In this document: in pieces, positions 1 through 9,957 of the stretch
How positions within the stretch are numbered: the first letter of the stretch is position 1
Layout of the letters: each line of letters starts with the position of its first letter
Origin: Mycogone perniciosa
Lineage: Eukaryota; Ascomycota; Sordariomycetes; Hypocreales; Hypocreaceae
DNA: 64,000 bases
Direction of reading: 5' to 3'
NCBI GenBank assembly: GCA_025331125.1
Contig: JAOALB010000192.1
Location: 1 to 64,000 of the forward strand
Made by a program: the position numbers and the translations under genes
Notes under the pieces: generated by a model
What the model was told of the DNA's origin: nothing
Database searches by the model: none
Seen by the model: only the letters and a program-made list of their open reading frames with translations

Positions 1-73
1 ATCCCTGACCTCTCTGTCAACATAAACCCACGAACCTCGGTTTATCCCTTGAGAATCAACCCGGATCGTCACA
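1..73 (+). mobile_element. Edge of a Ty3/gypsy LTR (family A), cut by window start
   Basis: These bases are the reverse complement of the first 73 bases of the complete LTR at 52633-53047, ending in GGATCGTCACA. The same LTR bounds the gypsy copies at 24518 and 61057, where the polypurine tract shows that the reading orientation ends in GTCACA. The element here therefore points along the plus strand and this is the right edge of an LTR. It is hardly mutated. Whether it is a solo LTR or the 3' LTR of a full element lies outside the window. Confidence 0.85.
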
Positions 74-1081
74 CTTCTCCCCATAACCGCTGTATTGGCT
101 ATACGAGTAATAACTGTTGGATCTGTTGTGTAATATTAACACCATCTCTGCTGCTACTGCTGCTGCTAGAGGATTTTAGTAGTAGCGCATAGACTATCCA
201 TGCGAGTAGCAATTTTGATCTGTGTGAACCAGGTAGCTGTAATGTAATTGCGCGCACCTGTATGGTTGCGCGCGCCCGCCTTGTAAAGATGTTTTCTGTA
301 ATTAATGTAACTAACTACCTTGGTATTTGTACTTCGTATTTGGTTAGTATGTAATTGGCATACGAGCAAATGCACAGTAAAATTTAGTAGTGGGTATACG
401 AAGTATGTGTACCTCGTACTCGCTGTATGTGAATAGTACTCCGTAATCTTCTTTAGTCTAACCTGATAAATAGGCATAGACTATTAGAGCTGATTCTCTC
501 CGTATATACTCCGTAATTTAGGCTACAATTACTATACGCCTCGTATTCTGTACGGAGTATAATCTCGGCCAAGACATTGTGGCTGATAACCCACTTGCCG
601 CTGCTAATGCTATGTGTTAGAATACATTATCTAGGCCATGTTAGAAAAGAATCAGATCCATCTTATCAGGTCATCTGGCTAACCAAAGTCCTTGTCATCC
701 TTACGTCTCATGGAGGAGAAGCCGGAACTCGCATGTTGGCTCGGAGGCATACATGCACAACATAATATTACCAGATAGCTTCACACCCTCGCTCCACTGC
801 AGTTGTCTCACTCCCTAATACCCAGGCATTTTCTTGCATCATGTCGGCTACAAGAGTACAGTTTCCATGGTCCTGAAGCTACAGATGGAGACAGAGACAT
901 CCTGGACCAAGTAATCAATAGTCAATGCAACAGTTAGTCCAGCTCTCGCGTAAGTGGACGTCCAATAGAATGCTATGCCACCCAGTGTGTCCTTTCTCCG
1001 TGGTGAAGATTGGTGTATTGATGCTCCTTGTTCCTCTCTATTGATCCTCCTCCAAAGAGCTACCAGCTATCCGCAATCAAG
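74..1081. other. Intergenic region, no gene recognised
   Basis: No convincing coding sequence on either strand; the short open frames have no start context, introns or family resemblance. It holds a small (CTG)-like run near 150-172 and three exact copies of the recurrent 9-mer TACGGAGTA or its complement at 437-445, 507-515 and 551-559. The promoter of the DOMON gene should lie in the last few hundred bases, but no clear TATA box is visible. Confidence 0.6.
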
Positions 1082-2620
1082 ATGTTTCCTGGATACAGAA
1101 TTGTGTCCGTATGCCTTGCAATAATTGCCTACATGGATCTTTCTCAGGCTTCTGTGCAATACTGTCACAAAGATTCACGTGTTCCGATTCATTTTTGCTT
1201 GGCCGTGGAGACTTCGCATAACGCCTCGTCGGAATCGATAGATTTGCGAGCGACTTTCGGGTACCGGAGATTCTTCGATGGTGGTTGGACTGCTGTAGGC
1301 GCCGGAAGTGGCATGTTTGGTGCTCTCATGATGATGCTTTATGCCGGAAAGGATGGAGGTAAAGTGACTAGAATGCTCGTCACTGTGTAGCACACTTACT
1401 AATACTTGTTTTAGTTCCTATACTAAGCCCACGACATGGACGGTCCGTTGAGTTCTCCTTGGATGCGCATAACATCGTTTGGAGTGTTTTGGTACTGACA
1501 AGATTGCTACCAGGGGTCACTTTGAGCCTCGGCCTTCCAGCAACCTGCCAGAGATCCGTACATCCAGGATTACCGTCAACAGTAGTTTTTGGATTGAAGC
1601 AAGCTTCACCTGTTACGGTTACAACAAATGGGTCGTGGATGAAGACGCAATGGGCGTACAACCTTTCATCTGGGCTACTAATCCCCGGGCTCCTCTCAAA
1701 ACAGCATCTGCAAATACCCACCTTGCGATCCACGAAGAATATGGCTACTTTGCCCTAAATATGAAGAAGTCCGAGTCCCAAACTACAACACAAGCGATGC
1801 CAATCATCGATTTTACAAAGCCAAATGACCCTGTTGATGGAAAGAATGGTTACGGAAACAAGGATAGCATTGTAACGAAATGGCCGGTGTTTCCTCTACA
1901 CGGTTTTCTTCTGGCACTTGCAATAATGGCTCTTTTTCCAGCGGGGGCTGTCAGCATTAGAAGCGGTTCTCACAAGGCATTCAAGGTTCATCTTGTCTTT
2001 CAGATGCTCTCATCGCTCCTATGCTTGGTTGGCGCCGCTTTTGCTGGCTATGCCATCGCCATAGGTGGATCGGTACGAAATCAACTCCACAGTCAAACAT
2101 GTGCCACCTTTGATCGACTGCTAAGAAGACTTTGAAATAGGCTATTGGCTACCTACGCGAACCGCATGTTCTATTCGGCGTGTTTCTTATTGCCCTCGTT
2201 GCTGTGCAAATCCTCCTCGGATACATACATCATAGAGCCTATATGCGAAATGTAACAACTGCCAAGGTTACCACCATGCATACTCTCCTCGGGCGCTTTA
2301 TCATTTGTGGAGGGTGTATCAATGCGTTCTTGTGAGTCAATAATTTCCCCAACGTCTACTCTAATTTCTTTCCGAAAATACAGATGTGTTGTTAGACAGA
2401 ATGGAAACTTACAGGACTCAGGGGGTTAAAACTAGCTGGTGCCTCCACGTTGACCACAATTTCCTTTGCCACTATAGCCTTTGTCGATATTCTGGTTCTT
2501 GCAGGATTATCCTACCTGTCTTACAAAGAGAGGTATGCCACCATGACAACCAGTGACGAGGATAACACCCCTTTTTTAAATGAAAGAGATTCAGTAGGGG
2601 ACAAATTTGAAATGACGTAG
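1082..2620 (+). CDS. DOMON and cytochrome b561 membrane reductase-like protein
   Basis: Secreted/membrane haem protein expected to pass electrons across a membrane (ferric or other reductase type). Five exons: 1082-1358, 1415-1442, 1514-2072, 2141-2331, 2422-2620, giving 417 residues. The splices join in frame: GTAAAG/TTTTAG, GTCCGT/ACCAG (weak donor), GTACGA/AATAG, GTGAGT/CTCAG. The start at 1082 gives a signal peptide (about residues 1-21). Residues about 23-205 form a CDH-type DOMON haem domain with the typical GWTAVG...GMFGALM stretch and the SPRxGxGHxEP segment that the small exon 2 restores. Residues about 235-395 form a cytochrome b561 domain with paired His in successive helices (HGFL, HKAFKVH, HVLFG, GYIHHR, HTLLGR). 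The charged C-terminal tail is probably cytoplasmic. Domain order is as in fungal DOMON-b561 proteins. The substrate cannot be read from sequence. Confidence 0.85.
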
Positions 2621-2949
2621 ATATTGTACTTTAGGGCTAATAGCCATTTATTAAGTTATCATTTTTAGTTCTAAGAGCTAGAAGTGAGTAGCCTCTAGAC
2701 CTTCACTCTATATATATATAATGGAAGTCTACTAGGTTCAACTCCTATGAGTGGAATGTAGTATATGTCTCCAAAAGAGGCGAATCACATCGAACACGCC
2801 GAGAATGAGAATATTCGGCTATAGCCAGCCATAGTGTATTTCTGTTTGCTATGAGGGAAGTGTTTTGTTTGATCTCGTGCTTGACTTCCGACCCAACCAG
2901 ATTCAAATTACACCAAACTGTTATAGTAGAAGGGTATCCCTAAACAATT
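2621..2949. other. Intergenic, convergent 3' ends
   Basis: Short spacer between the 3' end of the DOMON gene and the 3' end of the minus-strand small secreted protein gene. It contains a TA dinucleotide run near 2711-2721 and no gene or recognised repeat. Confidence 0.5.
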
Positions 2950-3165
2950 TTAGAGATGGTCCCAAGGTTCCGGTCTGTCAAGAATATGGAGGAGTCGTGC
3001 AACCTCTGCATTCTTTTCTGCTGGAATAGGCTCTTTGACCCAGGCAGATTCGTCAACGTCTGGTTGGTAGAAGACGGAGTTTTTCGGGTACACTTTAGGT
3101 GCAACTTCGCAAGAGACATGGTGAACCACGCCCATAAAGGCAGTAATGATGAAATACAAGTTCAT
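2950..3165 (-). CDS. Small secreted protein, 71 aa, unknown function
   Basis: A single-exon minus-strand frame. I chose the ATG at 3165 because it starts a clean signal peptide (MNLYF..., hydrophobic core, cleavage expected after HHVSC, about residue 19). Sixteen more residues are open upstream but would spoil the signal. The mature part of about 52 residues is acidic, has no further cysteine and no repeat or KR processing site, so it does not look like a typical dikaritin precursor. It lies between the DOMON-b561 gene and the 2OG oxygenase gene. It could also be the last exon of a longer gene, since no homologue is recognised. The plus-strand frame over the same bases looks less protein-like. 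Confidence 0.4.
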   Translation of the reverse strand: MNLYFIITAFMGVVHHVSCEVAPKVYPKNSVFYQPDVDESAWVKEPIPAEKNAEVARLLHILDRPEPWDHL

Positions 3166-3784
3166 GATGATTAAGGGCGTCTTTCGTGTGGTAATAGAGA
3201 CACCAGAAAGCAATAGAAGTATCGAAGATAAGAGGTAATCAGATCTGCTTGTTGTGTAGAAGTCCGCAGAGGGCCACCGTCAAGCAGCCTGGAAACTGAG
3301 ATAAGATCGCACAGGCAAATCGTCGGAGGAAAATATACCCACTCAAGGATACCCACTTGTATGTATATATCGCGTATTCTTTATGACTCACTTTGATCAA
3401 ACATACATACCCACATATGCAGTGTATTCGTAAAGCTGACAGCCCATAACACAATGGACCCCCTCTATCGTGGCCATGCATGTAGATGTCCCCAGCTGAA
3501 TTCCGAGCTCATCCAGCTTATATGTGGGGGGTTGTGGCTTAATCATGCCGGCAAATATTTCTTGGTACATGGAAGCGCTAAGACGTATGACATGAGAAGC
3601 ACCTTTCCCTCGCTCCTTGTTTGCTGCCTCTCAAGTCAATCAGCCTCTGCAATCCATGACAGCTGTTTCGAACCAATTTTGTTGTATACGATGGCAAGTT
3701 GAATGGACTATACTTATTCAACGGAAATAATCATCTCTAACACAATTGATATAGGAAACCAAGTGGAAAACTGCTCTTCTGCTC

Positions 3785-4662
3785 ATGCCGATGAGCATGA
3801 TGCTATTGAGCGTGGTTCGCATTTGTGACTACCTTTACAGGCATACGAGTGTCTTGGAGGGATGGAAAGCGAAACCTGCACACTCAACTGGTTTTGAACT
3901 GTCTTCCTACGATTGTGCGCAGAATTATTCCATCGAGATCCTCTCCATTGACCCGCTCGTTGTTTACCTCAACAATTTTCTCAAAGATGAGGAAGTAAAC
4001 TATCTCCTCAATTTTAGGTAAGTGAGGGACTGCTTCTCACTATGACACTCGACATTGACACGTTGAAAAGTAAGAACCGCTTCACACACTCCCCTGTATA
4101 CGATGAAAACCACCAATCAGTTGTTGATACACGGTATCGCACCTCTCAGTCTGCCATGGTCCCCTTGGATGATATAGTCGGGGCCTGCTTGTCGCAAAGA
4201 ATGAAGGCATTCCTTGGCAACGCTCAACACATTGACACTGAGCCTGTTCAGATTGTCAAGTACCAAGGTGGCGAGAGATTCCGAATCCACATGGACTGGC
4301 TCGAGACACCCCTAAACAGGACCCTCAATCCAGACAGACCTTTCATGCTTTACAACCGACTCGGGAGCATCTTTGCCTATCTTGATGATGATTGCACAGG
4401 TGGTGAGACCTACTTTCCTGAGATCAAGGGCGTCTCAACACTCGCAGATGGGACCAAGTTTTCGAGGACTGAGACAGGAATGGGGTTGCTTGTGCGGCCA
4501 CGGAAAGGAAATGCCGTATTCTGGAACAATCTCCACGCCAATGGCTCTGGAGATTCTAGAGTTGCACACGCCGGCCTTCCTGTCACTTCGGGTAGGAAGA
4601 TTGGTATCAATTTGTTTAGCTACTACTATCTGGACTCTCCTATGTTTGGAGGAGATGAGTAA
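3785..4662 (+). CDS. Prolyl 4-hydroxylase-like 2OG-Fe(II) oxygenase
   Basis: Non-haem iron dioxygenase using 2-oxoglutarate and O2, most like the prolyl 4-hydroxylase alpha family. Exons 3785-4017 and 4071-4662 (intron GTAAGT...AAAAG, 53 nt) give 274 residues. Counting from that start, the iron ligands are H151 and D153 (RIHMDW) and the distal H244 (RVAHAG), with K254 placed to bind the 2-oxoglutarate carboxylate. Family landmarks include LLNFSKNRF, RTSQSA, GGETYFP and GNAVFWNNLHANG. The N-terminus is hydrophobic, suggesting a type II membrane anchor. The start is uncertain: a frame from ATG 3591 (signal-like MRSTFPSLL...) can be joined by a GC-AG intron (GCAAGT near 3693 to ATATAG near 3753) in the same frame, adding about 50 residues. 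The catalytic core is intact, so the gene is probably functional. Confidence 0.85.
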
Positions 4663-4710
4663 TTAAGTTTGACACTTTGTATCTTTATCAATACCCCTCA
4701 TGTGAGTTAT

Positions 4711-5080
4711 CTAACCATGTTGATTATGATGACGACGTCCATGCATGAGCCTGCCCTGTGAGAGAAGAACATAGGCTAGAGGACCTGCTAGGGGATGCGA
4801 CTTTTTGAAATCACTTACCTTCTTCAACTGAAGATCAATCTCATCCCGTATTGACTCTGCCACGTAGGATAGTAGTCTGCATGGTATGGCCTTCTTACCA
4901 TCTTGGGTTTCGGGAAATGCTAAGAAGGGGAACGCCCCACGCAAGTAGAACGCGCCCTACCATGTACAATGAGGTCGTACAACATGAAGCCGGGGTGAGT
5001 AAGCCCCTGGTATCTGCAGGGCTCGCCATCTGAACGAATCGTCACATGCTCAGGGCGCTCAGCAAGATACACACACCCCT
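4711..5080 (-). CDS. Possible minus-strand multi-exon gene or remnant, unknown
   Basis: Reading leftwards on the minus strand, an open stretch ending ...DEIDLQLKK meets a textbook intron (GTAAGT at 4818 to TCTCACAG at 4756, 63 nt) followed by a short His-rich last exon with stop at 4711. A second frame around 4940-5080 (…PCRYQGLTHPGFMLYDLIVHG) also looks protein-like and could be an upstream exon. A donor GTAGGG lies near 4960, but I cannot join the two exactly. No start codon is assigned and no family is recognised. It may be a decayed gene, or a real one whose model needs transcripts. It lies tail-to-tail with the oxygenase gene. Confidence 0.25.
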
Positions 5081-5541
5081 TCCCTGTGCCACTCTTCTAT
5101 ACGCGACCCACGGAGGAACTTTTGCTTGCAGCCCTGTACTTTCGTATACAACTCCATATTTACTTTGCAGTTCATGCTAACAGGGCATTACGTGCTAGTA
5201 AATATGAATCGAAAATGGACAGTGTCTGAGGCATTTCAGGGATATCGCATCTATTCGCACACTGTGTACTCTGTCATTTCACATTATTGATACTGAACAT
5301 TGCTGTCTCAATGAGAACATTACAGCAGACTTTACTCAATTAAAACTTGTAACATGACGGTACCCTAAAATTGGCCGGCAAACTGGGTATTTCCAAGGTA
5401 TACCACAACTTTTCAAAGTGTCCATCCATTTAGTCTGTTTCTGCTAGCTCACACTCTTCGATTCCTCACTAGATTGAAAATATTTGCCCACCAAATTTCA
5501 TCCTCAATATCGCATGTAGTGGCAAAGATCACTACGTAGCA

Positions 5542-6180
5542 ATGGGATTTGACACGCGTTCCCGACCTAGGGGCCTGCATGGCCTTCTGAGAACTTATCT
5601 TTCATCTCCGTGGATGATGCTCAAAGACGCGATCCTCCTTTGCCTGGCTGTGCCTGGTTTGGTTGTACTCCTCAGCCCTGTTACTGTCTGTGGTGGATTC
5701 AGAACAACAGAACCAGGCCGGTTGAATCATATGATCACTTCACTGGGTAGCTGCAACTGTGGAAATTCCGTCGCGGAAGCCCGCTCTAAGGGCTGCAAAT
5801 ATGACTCCCTGGCATCTGCTTGGCTTCCAGAACGATGCCGTGACGACGAACTTACCGCTGAGTTTGAAAAGTCTGGCGATGGGCCAAACGGGCAGTGGAG
5901 GTACTGGCGAGATTCGAATCTCACTCGGGAGATAACCTTGCACGATCTGGCGGAACAAGGCGACAACCGGAGCTTCCGCTATTACTCCACTGCTGAATGG
6001 CATGTTGTTCACTGCTTCTTCTACTGGAGGAAACAACACCGAGCGAGATTCAACGGTGTCGTCGTCGAGCCTCGTTATGACGATGAAAAGCACATCAATC
6101 ATTGTGGTGGAATACTCAGGGACAGATCAGCTAAATTGGTCATGGCAGGTGTAGTCCTAGAATCGGATTACTTATTATAG
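5542..6180 (+). CDS. UstYa/DUF3328-like membrane protein with two HxxHC motifs
   Basis: Intronless frame of 212 residues. A hydrophobic segment at about residues 24-46 looks like a single N-terminal membrane anchor. A cysteine-containing part follows (CNCG at 71-74, C85, C99, with the run GCKYDSLASAWLPERC). Then come two histidine-cysteine motifs 30 residues apart: HVVHC at 154-158 and HINHC at 184-188. Paired HxxHC motifs with this spacing are the hallmark of UstYa-type proteins, which act in oxidative cyclisation of fungal peptides. The CxCG...GCxYD...WLP..C region marks a widespread fungal side branch whose reaction is not known to me. The first ATG was chosen because an in-frame stop lies shortly upstream. 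All motif residues are present, so the gene looks intact. Confidence 0.65.
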   Translation: MGFDTRSRPRGLHGLLRTYLSSPWMMLKDAILLCLAVPGLVVLLSPVTVCGGFRTTEPGRLNHMITSLGSCNCGNSVAEARSKGCKYDSLASAWLPERCRDDELTAEFEKSGDGPNGQWRYWRDSNLTREITLHDLAEQGDNRSFRYYSTAEWHVVHCFFYWRKQHRARFNGVVVEPRYDDEKHINHCGGILRDRSAKLVMAGVVLESDYLL

Positions 6181-6829
6181 AGCAGAAATGTGAGCTAAGA
6201 TTTATCGCATGACGGAACAGATATTTTATATTTCCCCCTCCAGTGGCATTTAAATAGATGTTTAATAGGGGCTCTCTGACGGGCGGTTCTTCACTGAATT
6301 GAGCTCTGGGCCCGTTGACACTACGCATGTAACATGTGAGAGCAGAGAGAGATGCAATTGGAAAGACTTAAATGAATATATGGTGGTTATGACTACACGA
6401 ACCCCCTTCAAACGGGGCTTCGCTCTAGTGCTAGGAATCATGTCAGGCACATCTCACTTTCCCCTACTCCATGACTTCACTCAAATGCATCAAGAGAGAT
6501 GCGGCCAGCTATGTAACTGAAAGCCTCGACCAAGTGTCGAGTTTGCATCGTATGTCCTCAGACAGTTATATGCCGAATATTTCTAACCACGACTTCCGTT
6601 ATCATCTCCAGGCTTCATTGGGAGGATTGTGATTGTGACTTGAATCTAAAATTCTCTATCTTGTACAATCTTACCTTGACCGTTAGAATGGACTCTGGTA
6701 TTCTATTCAAAGGCTACATATATGCAGTAAGAGAACTCTCATGTTTAAACATTGCTGCTCGACGAACTCCTGACCAGACAATATCATGCGGAGAGTTGGA
6801 GACCTCCGTGAAGCGAGAGAGACTTCTGA
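6181..6829. other. Intergenic, nothing recognised
   Basis: Ordinary base composition, short open frames only. The last part (about 6770-6830) may hold a decayed upstream exon of the NLR-type pseudogene that follows, since a frame ending LLINYGM runs straight into the conserved GWTCALPKE start after a frame change. Confidence 0.4.
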
Positions 6830-6835
6830 TTAACT

Positions 6836-8430
6836 ATGGGATGGACTTGCGCCTTGCCAAAGGAATGTTCGACTGTGGTGGCAATGCTCGATGAGACAAA
6901 TCCTAACGACCACATCCAAGAAGCACCAGACGATGAAAACGACTGCGTGCTGGTATCTCTTGGTAGCCACAACGTCATCACAATGTGCTTGCTGAAGGGT
7001 AGGACCGGCATCGTAAAGGCCACGGCGATGCGATCTTGGATGCTTAGCGCCTTTCCTTCTATCAAATTTGGCGACTTGGTTGGGATCGGAGGAGGAATTC
7101 ATCTCAAGGTCGAACTCGGCGATATCGTTGTCAGCAGACCTGAATGCAGTTTTAATGGGGTCGTCCAATATGGCCCGAGTATGATGACAAAACAGTGAGG
7201 ACAGGATCACTTAACATTCCTCCAACAGCGCTGAGCACGGCCGCTTCCAACCTCGAGAGTAGGAACAACCTTGACACGGCATATATCTGGGAAAGGATAG
7301 AAGAGCATTTGGACAACGTAAAGAATGACATCCGTCCCTTACTCTAAAGTACTTGAACAAACTTCTTACAAATTTTCTCGTCAAATCAGACTACGAGGAC
7401 GTGCAATAAGTCAGCGAGGAGGAAGATGAAGATGGATACTTCAACGAGGACGACGAGACGAAAATGTACATGTAGTGCGACCATGGTATGAGTGTTGCTA
7501 GAATGCCCTTAAAAAGATCACTCATGGTTCATTACGGCATCGTAGTATCAGGGGACTTCGCTTTTAAAGGCTCTAAGTCCCGAAAGCGACTGAAGCAAAT
7601 ATGTAGTAGGAACGTACTCTATGTTGAAATAGAAGCAGCTAGTGTGGTAAACGAATCCCCTTGCCTCGTTCTCCGAGGCACCTACGATTATGCAGACTCT
7701 CGCAACAACAAATAATGGCAAAAACGTGTCACGATCCTTATTGTTGCTTACAAAACGAACTGCGGCTATATGTGGGATCCGAAGACGATGAGAGGGAAAG
7801 CTGAGCAAATGATGTAATGGAAGAAGGTAAATCTGATAGCTTCTCTTTTTCATTCTAGTGGGCTAATATCTAAACAATCAGCAGTTGTTAGTGCTGTGGC
7901 CAATATTGATACCAACGCCCAAATTTCAAATACTGATATAGATCAAAGGGAGAACTTCAAGATCTTGTCTTGGCTAGCACCCGATAATTTCAGTACTAAA
8001 AATGGCATATGTCTGTTCAAATAACAGACTGGAACCTTAAATTGGTTCCTGAACGCTGAGGAGTACCAGCAATGGCTGTGAGGCCTCACATAGACTCTGT
8101 TTTGCCCAGGCTCACCTGGAACTGGCTAGAAGGCTATGACAGCGATCGTAATTCATAGCCTCCAATCGAAGTTTAGCAACAAGGAGAACATTGGAATTTG
8201 TACATCTGCTATGATTGTATGCAAAACCATAAGCAGAAACCAGAAGAAATTATTGCGAGCTAAGACATCTTGTTCGCAATCGAAGGCATCTGCCTAATAG
8301 TCTCAAGCAACTGCATAAAGGCCAATGGAGACAACCTGTGGACCGAGTTTCCGAGATCTTGCTGTCAGTTTCATCCTTGTAGAGTGCATTTTTGTTGCCA
8401 TCAACACTGCGGCAAGGTATCACATTTGGA
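6836..8430 (+). pseudogene. NLR-type pseudogene: nucleoside phosphorylase plus NACHT
   Basis: Remains of a fungal NOD-like receptor. The N-terminal PNP_UDP nucleoside phosphorylase-like domain is readable in pieces: GWTCALPKE, LGSHNVI and MVGIGGG-like VGIGGGIH at 6836-7195; PPTALSTAASNL at about 7220-7260; and VHYGIVVSG, EIEAAS, LRGTYDYADS at 7525-7710. Each piece ends in a stop or frame change. NACHT material follows: ILSWLAPDNFS at about 7960-7995, then a P-loop CPGSPGTG near 8104-8127 where the next codon is TAG, immediately before the Walker A lysine. LKQLHKGQ lies near 8305-8330. In the family, the phosphorylase domain is a sensor module and NACHT the nucleotide switch controlling cell death or self/non-self recognition. 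No repeat domain (ankyrin, WD or TPR) is seen downstream. Multiple stops make function very unlikely. Confidence 0.8.
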
Positions 8431-9629
8431 GGCTATTAACGCTGGTATGTAATCCCTTGGTGACTGGCAGATTGTGTCCTCCTCTTTCCCAGTAGATCCT
8501 AATCGGCACTCTCCACATAAATGAGACGATGCTCCCCTAAAATCATTGCTCTCAGACATAGGATGGCCTCCAGTCCCCTTCCCTATCATTCCAAGCTGTA
8601 AACGCATTGACTCCGTCCTTGAATTTTAACCAATGCAGACCATGTTGCTTCCTTCGGCATCTTGATATGTATCCGTTAAAATCTGCATTATGGTAAGCTA
8701 AGCGACTTGGTTAAAGTTTGGCCCATGAACCACTATCAAAGCAAAAGAACATTGGGGCCAAAGCATTTTGCCGAGATCGGTGACTGGCATAGGGATTGCA
8801 CTACTTGCATTATTATAGGATAACTAATCAATTGTTTTATGGCATTATTAGCATTTAGCTACTACCTCGTGTGTAATATAATCGAACTATAATCTATATC
8901 GATAATATAATTTTCTAATTAATGATATAATTTTTCTACTTAATTTAAATTGAGTGAATTGCTTTTATATTACTACTGTATTAAATAATAAAACTAAATA
9001 AGAACAGATTGAACATGTATTATAACTTAGTTTTGATAGAAACCTCATTGTTAAAATCCCATGGTGTTTCTCATAAGTTTGAATAAAGCCTGCGTATTGA
9101 ATCATAAGTCTAAGGTAAGATTTTTGTAAATTCATAAAATAAATATGCTATGTTGAAAGATATATTATAATATAAACTTAACCGAAGGCTTCACGTGACC
9201 CTCAGTTATCCACTGCCTCTGGTCGTATATGCTGGAGCTCCATCGCATAGGTTTATATGTGGCGAATCAAATGTATATCAGTACTAACATGGATTTTCCC
9301 CCGTCACAATTACCACCTGTAAGTGGCAATGCAACTTGTGCGGTCTGATATCCTGTATAATGAAGCTCTGTCTTGAAGACACCATCAACGTCGCAGTTTT
9401 CGATACTACAAGGCCTCACTAGCTCCGAGATCTCCGTTGACATGCGTACTCTCAACTCTCAATTCATTTGAAATCAGTAAGGATTGTTACGTAACAGGTT
9501 TTGTATTCTAAGTATCCTGGGAGGATATATTATCCATAATAAAACATAGAGAAGAGAACGATATATCAGGGCATATTGCCAGCCATTCCTCTACACAATC
9601 CCGCCAACTCTCTATTTGCCATAATCATG
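8431..9629. other. Spacer, partly AT-rich, no supported gene
   Basis: From about 8,860 to 9,190 the sequence is strongly AT-rich without the mutated-retroelement texture seen elsewhere. A minus-strand frame of 62 codons at 9267-9455 is open but has no recognisable features; it might belong with the fragment at 9630-9869. Nothing else stands out. Confidence 0.4.
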
Positions 9630-9869
9630 CTAGTTCTGGGTCGAGGGCAACGGTGAGACCGTTCCCGAAACACCGTTCAAAATGAACGACATAAGGAGAT
9701 TATCAAACTCATCGTATATATGATACGAAGCCCCAAAGAAACCGTTGTTTGCCAGGTCTTGCAGGCAATCTCCTAGCATGTATATGACTGCCCTTGCCCC
9801 CTCGTCAACGTTAGGGCCAATAGCGCCAAAAAGGTAAGCCCAGGTTGAGTGCACTATGAATGTTAACAC
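9630..9869 (-). pseudogene. C-terminal exon fragment of an unknown gene
   Basis: The minus-strand frame reads smoothly like real protein (WAYLFGAIGPNVDEGARAVIYMLGDCLQDLANNGFFGASY...) and ends in a stop at 9630. Upstream on the minus strand an acceptor-like CATTCATAG lies just before TGCACTCAACC, so this may be a last exon. Only about 70 bases further upstream the LINE is inserted (target copy 9944-9957). Earlier exons would therefore have to lie beyond 15,789, where I find no matching frame. I do not recognise the family. It may be a gene split by the LINE, or a small independent gene. Confidence 0.35.
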
Positions 9870-9943
9870 CGAAGGATCATATCAAACTCGGGGAAATAAT
9901 TCAGAGGAATTTTTACAAGATTGCAAATATACTATATATAAAG

Positions 9944-9957
9944 AAAGAGGACGATTG
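9944..9957. repeat. Left target-site duplication of the LINE
   Basis: AAAGAGGACGATTG occurs here and again at 15775-15788, exactly at the two ends of the LINE. A 14-bp duplication is typical of target-primed reverse transcription. Confidence 0.9.

Noticed and set aside
4373..4666. Alternative frame inside the oxygenase exon
   Set aside because: Shadow of the real frame, which carries the H-x-D...H metal site.
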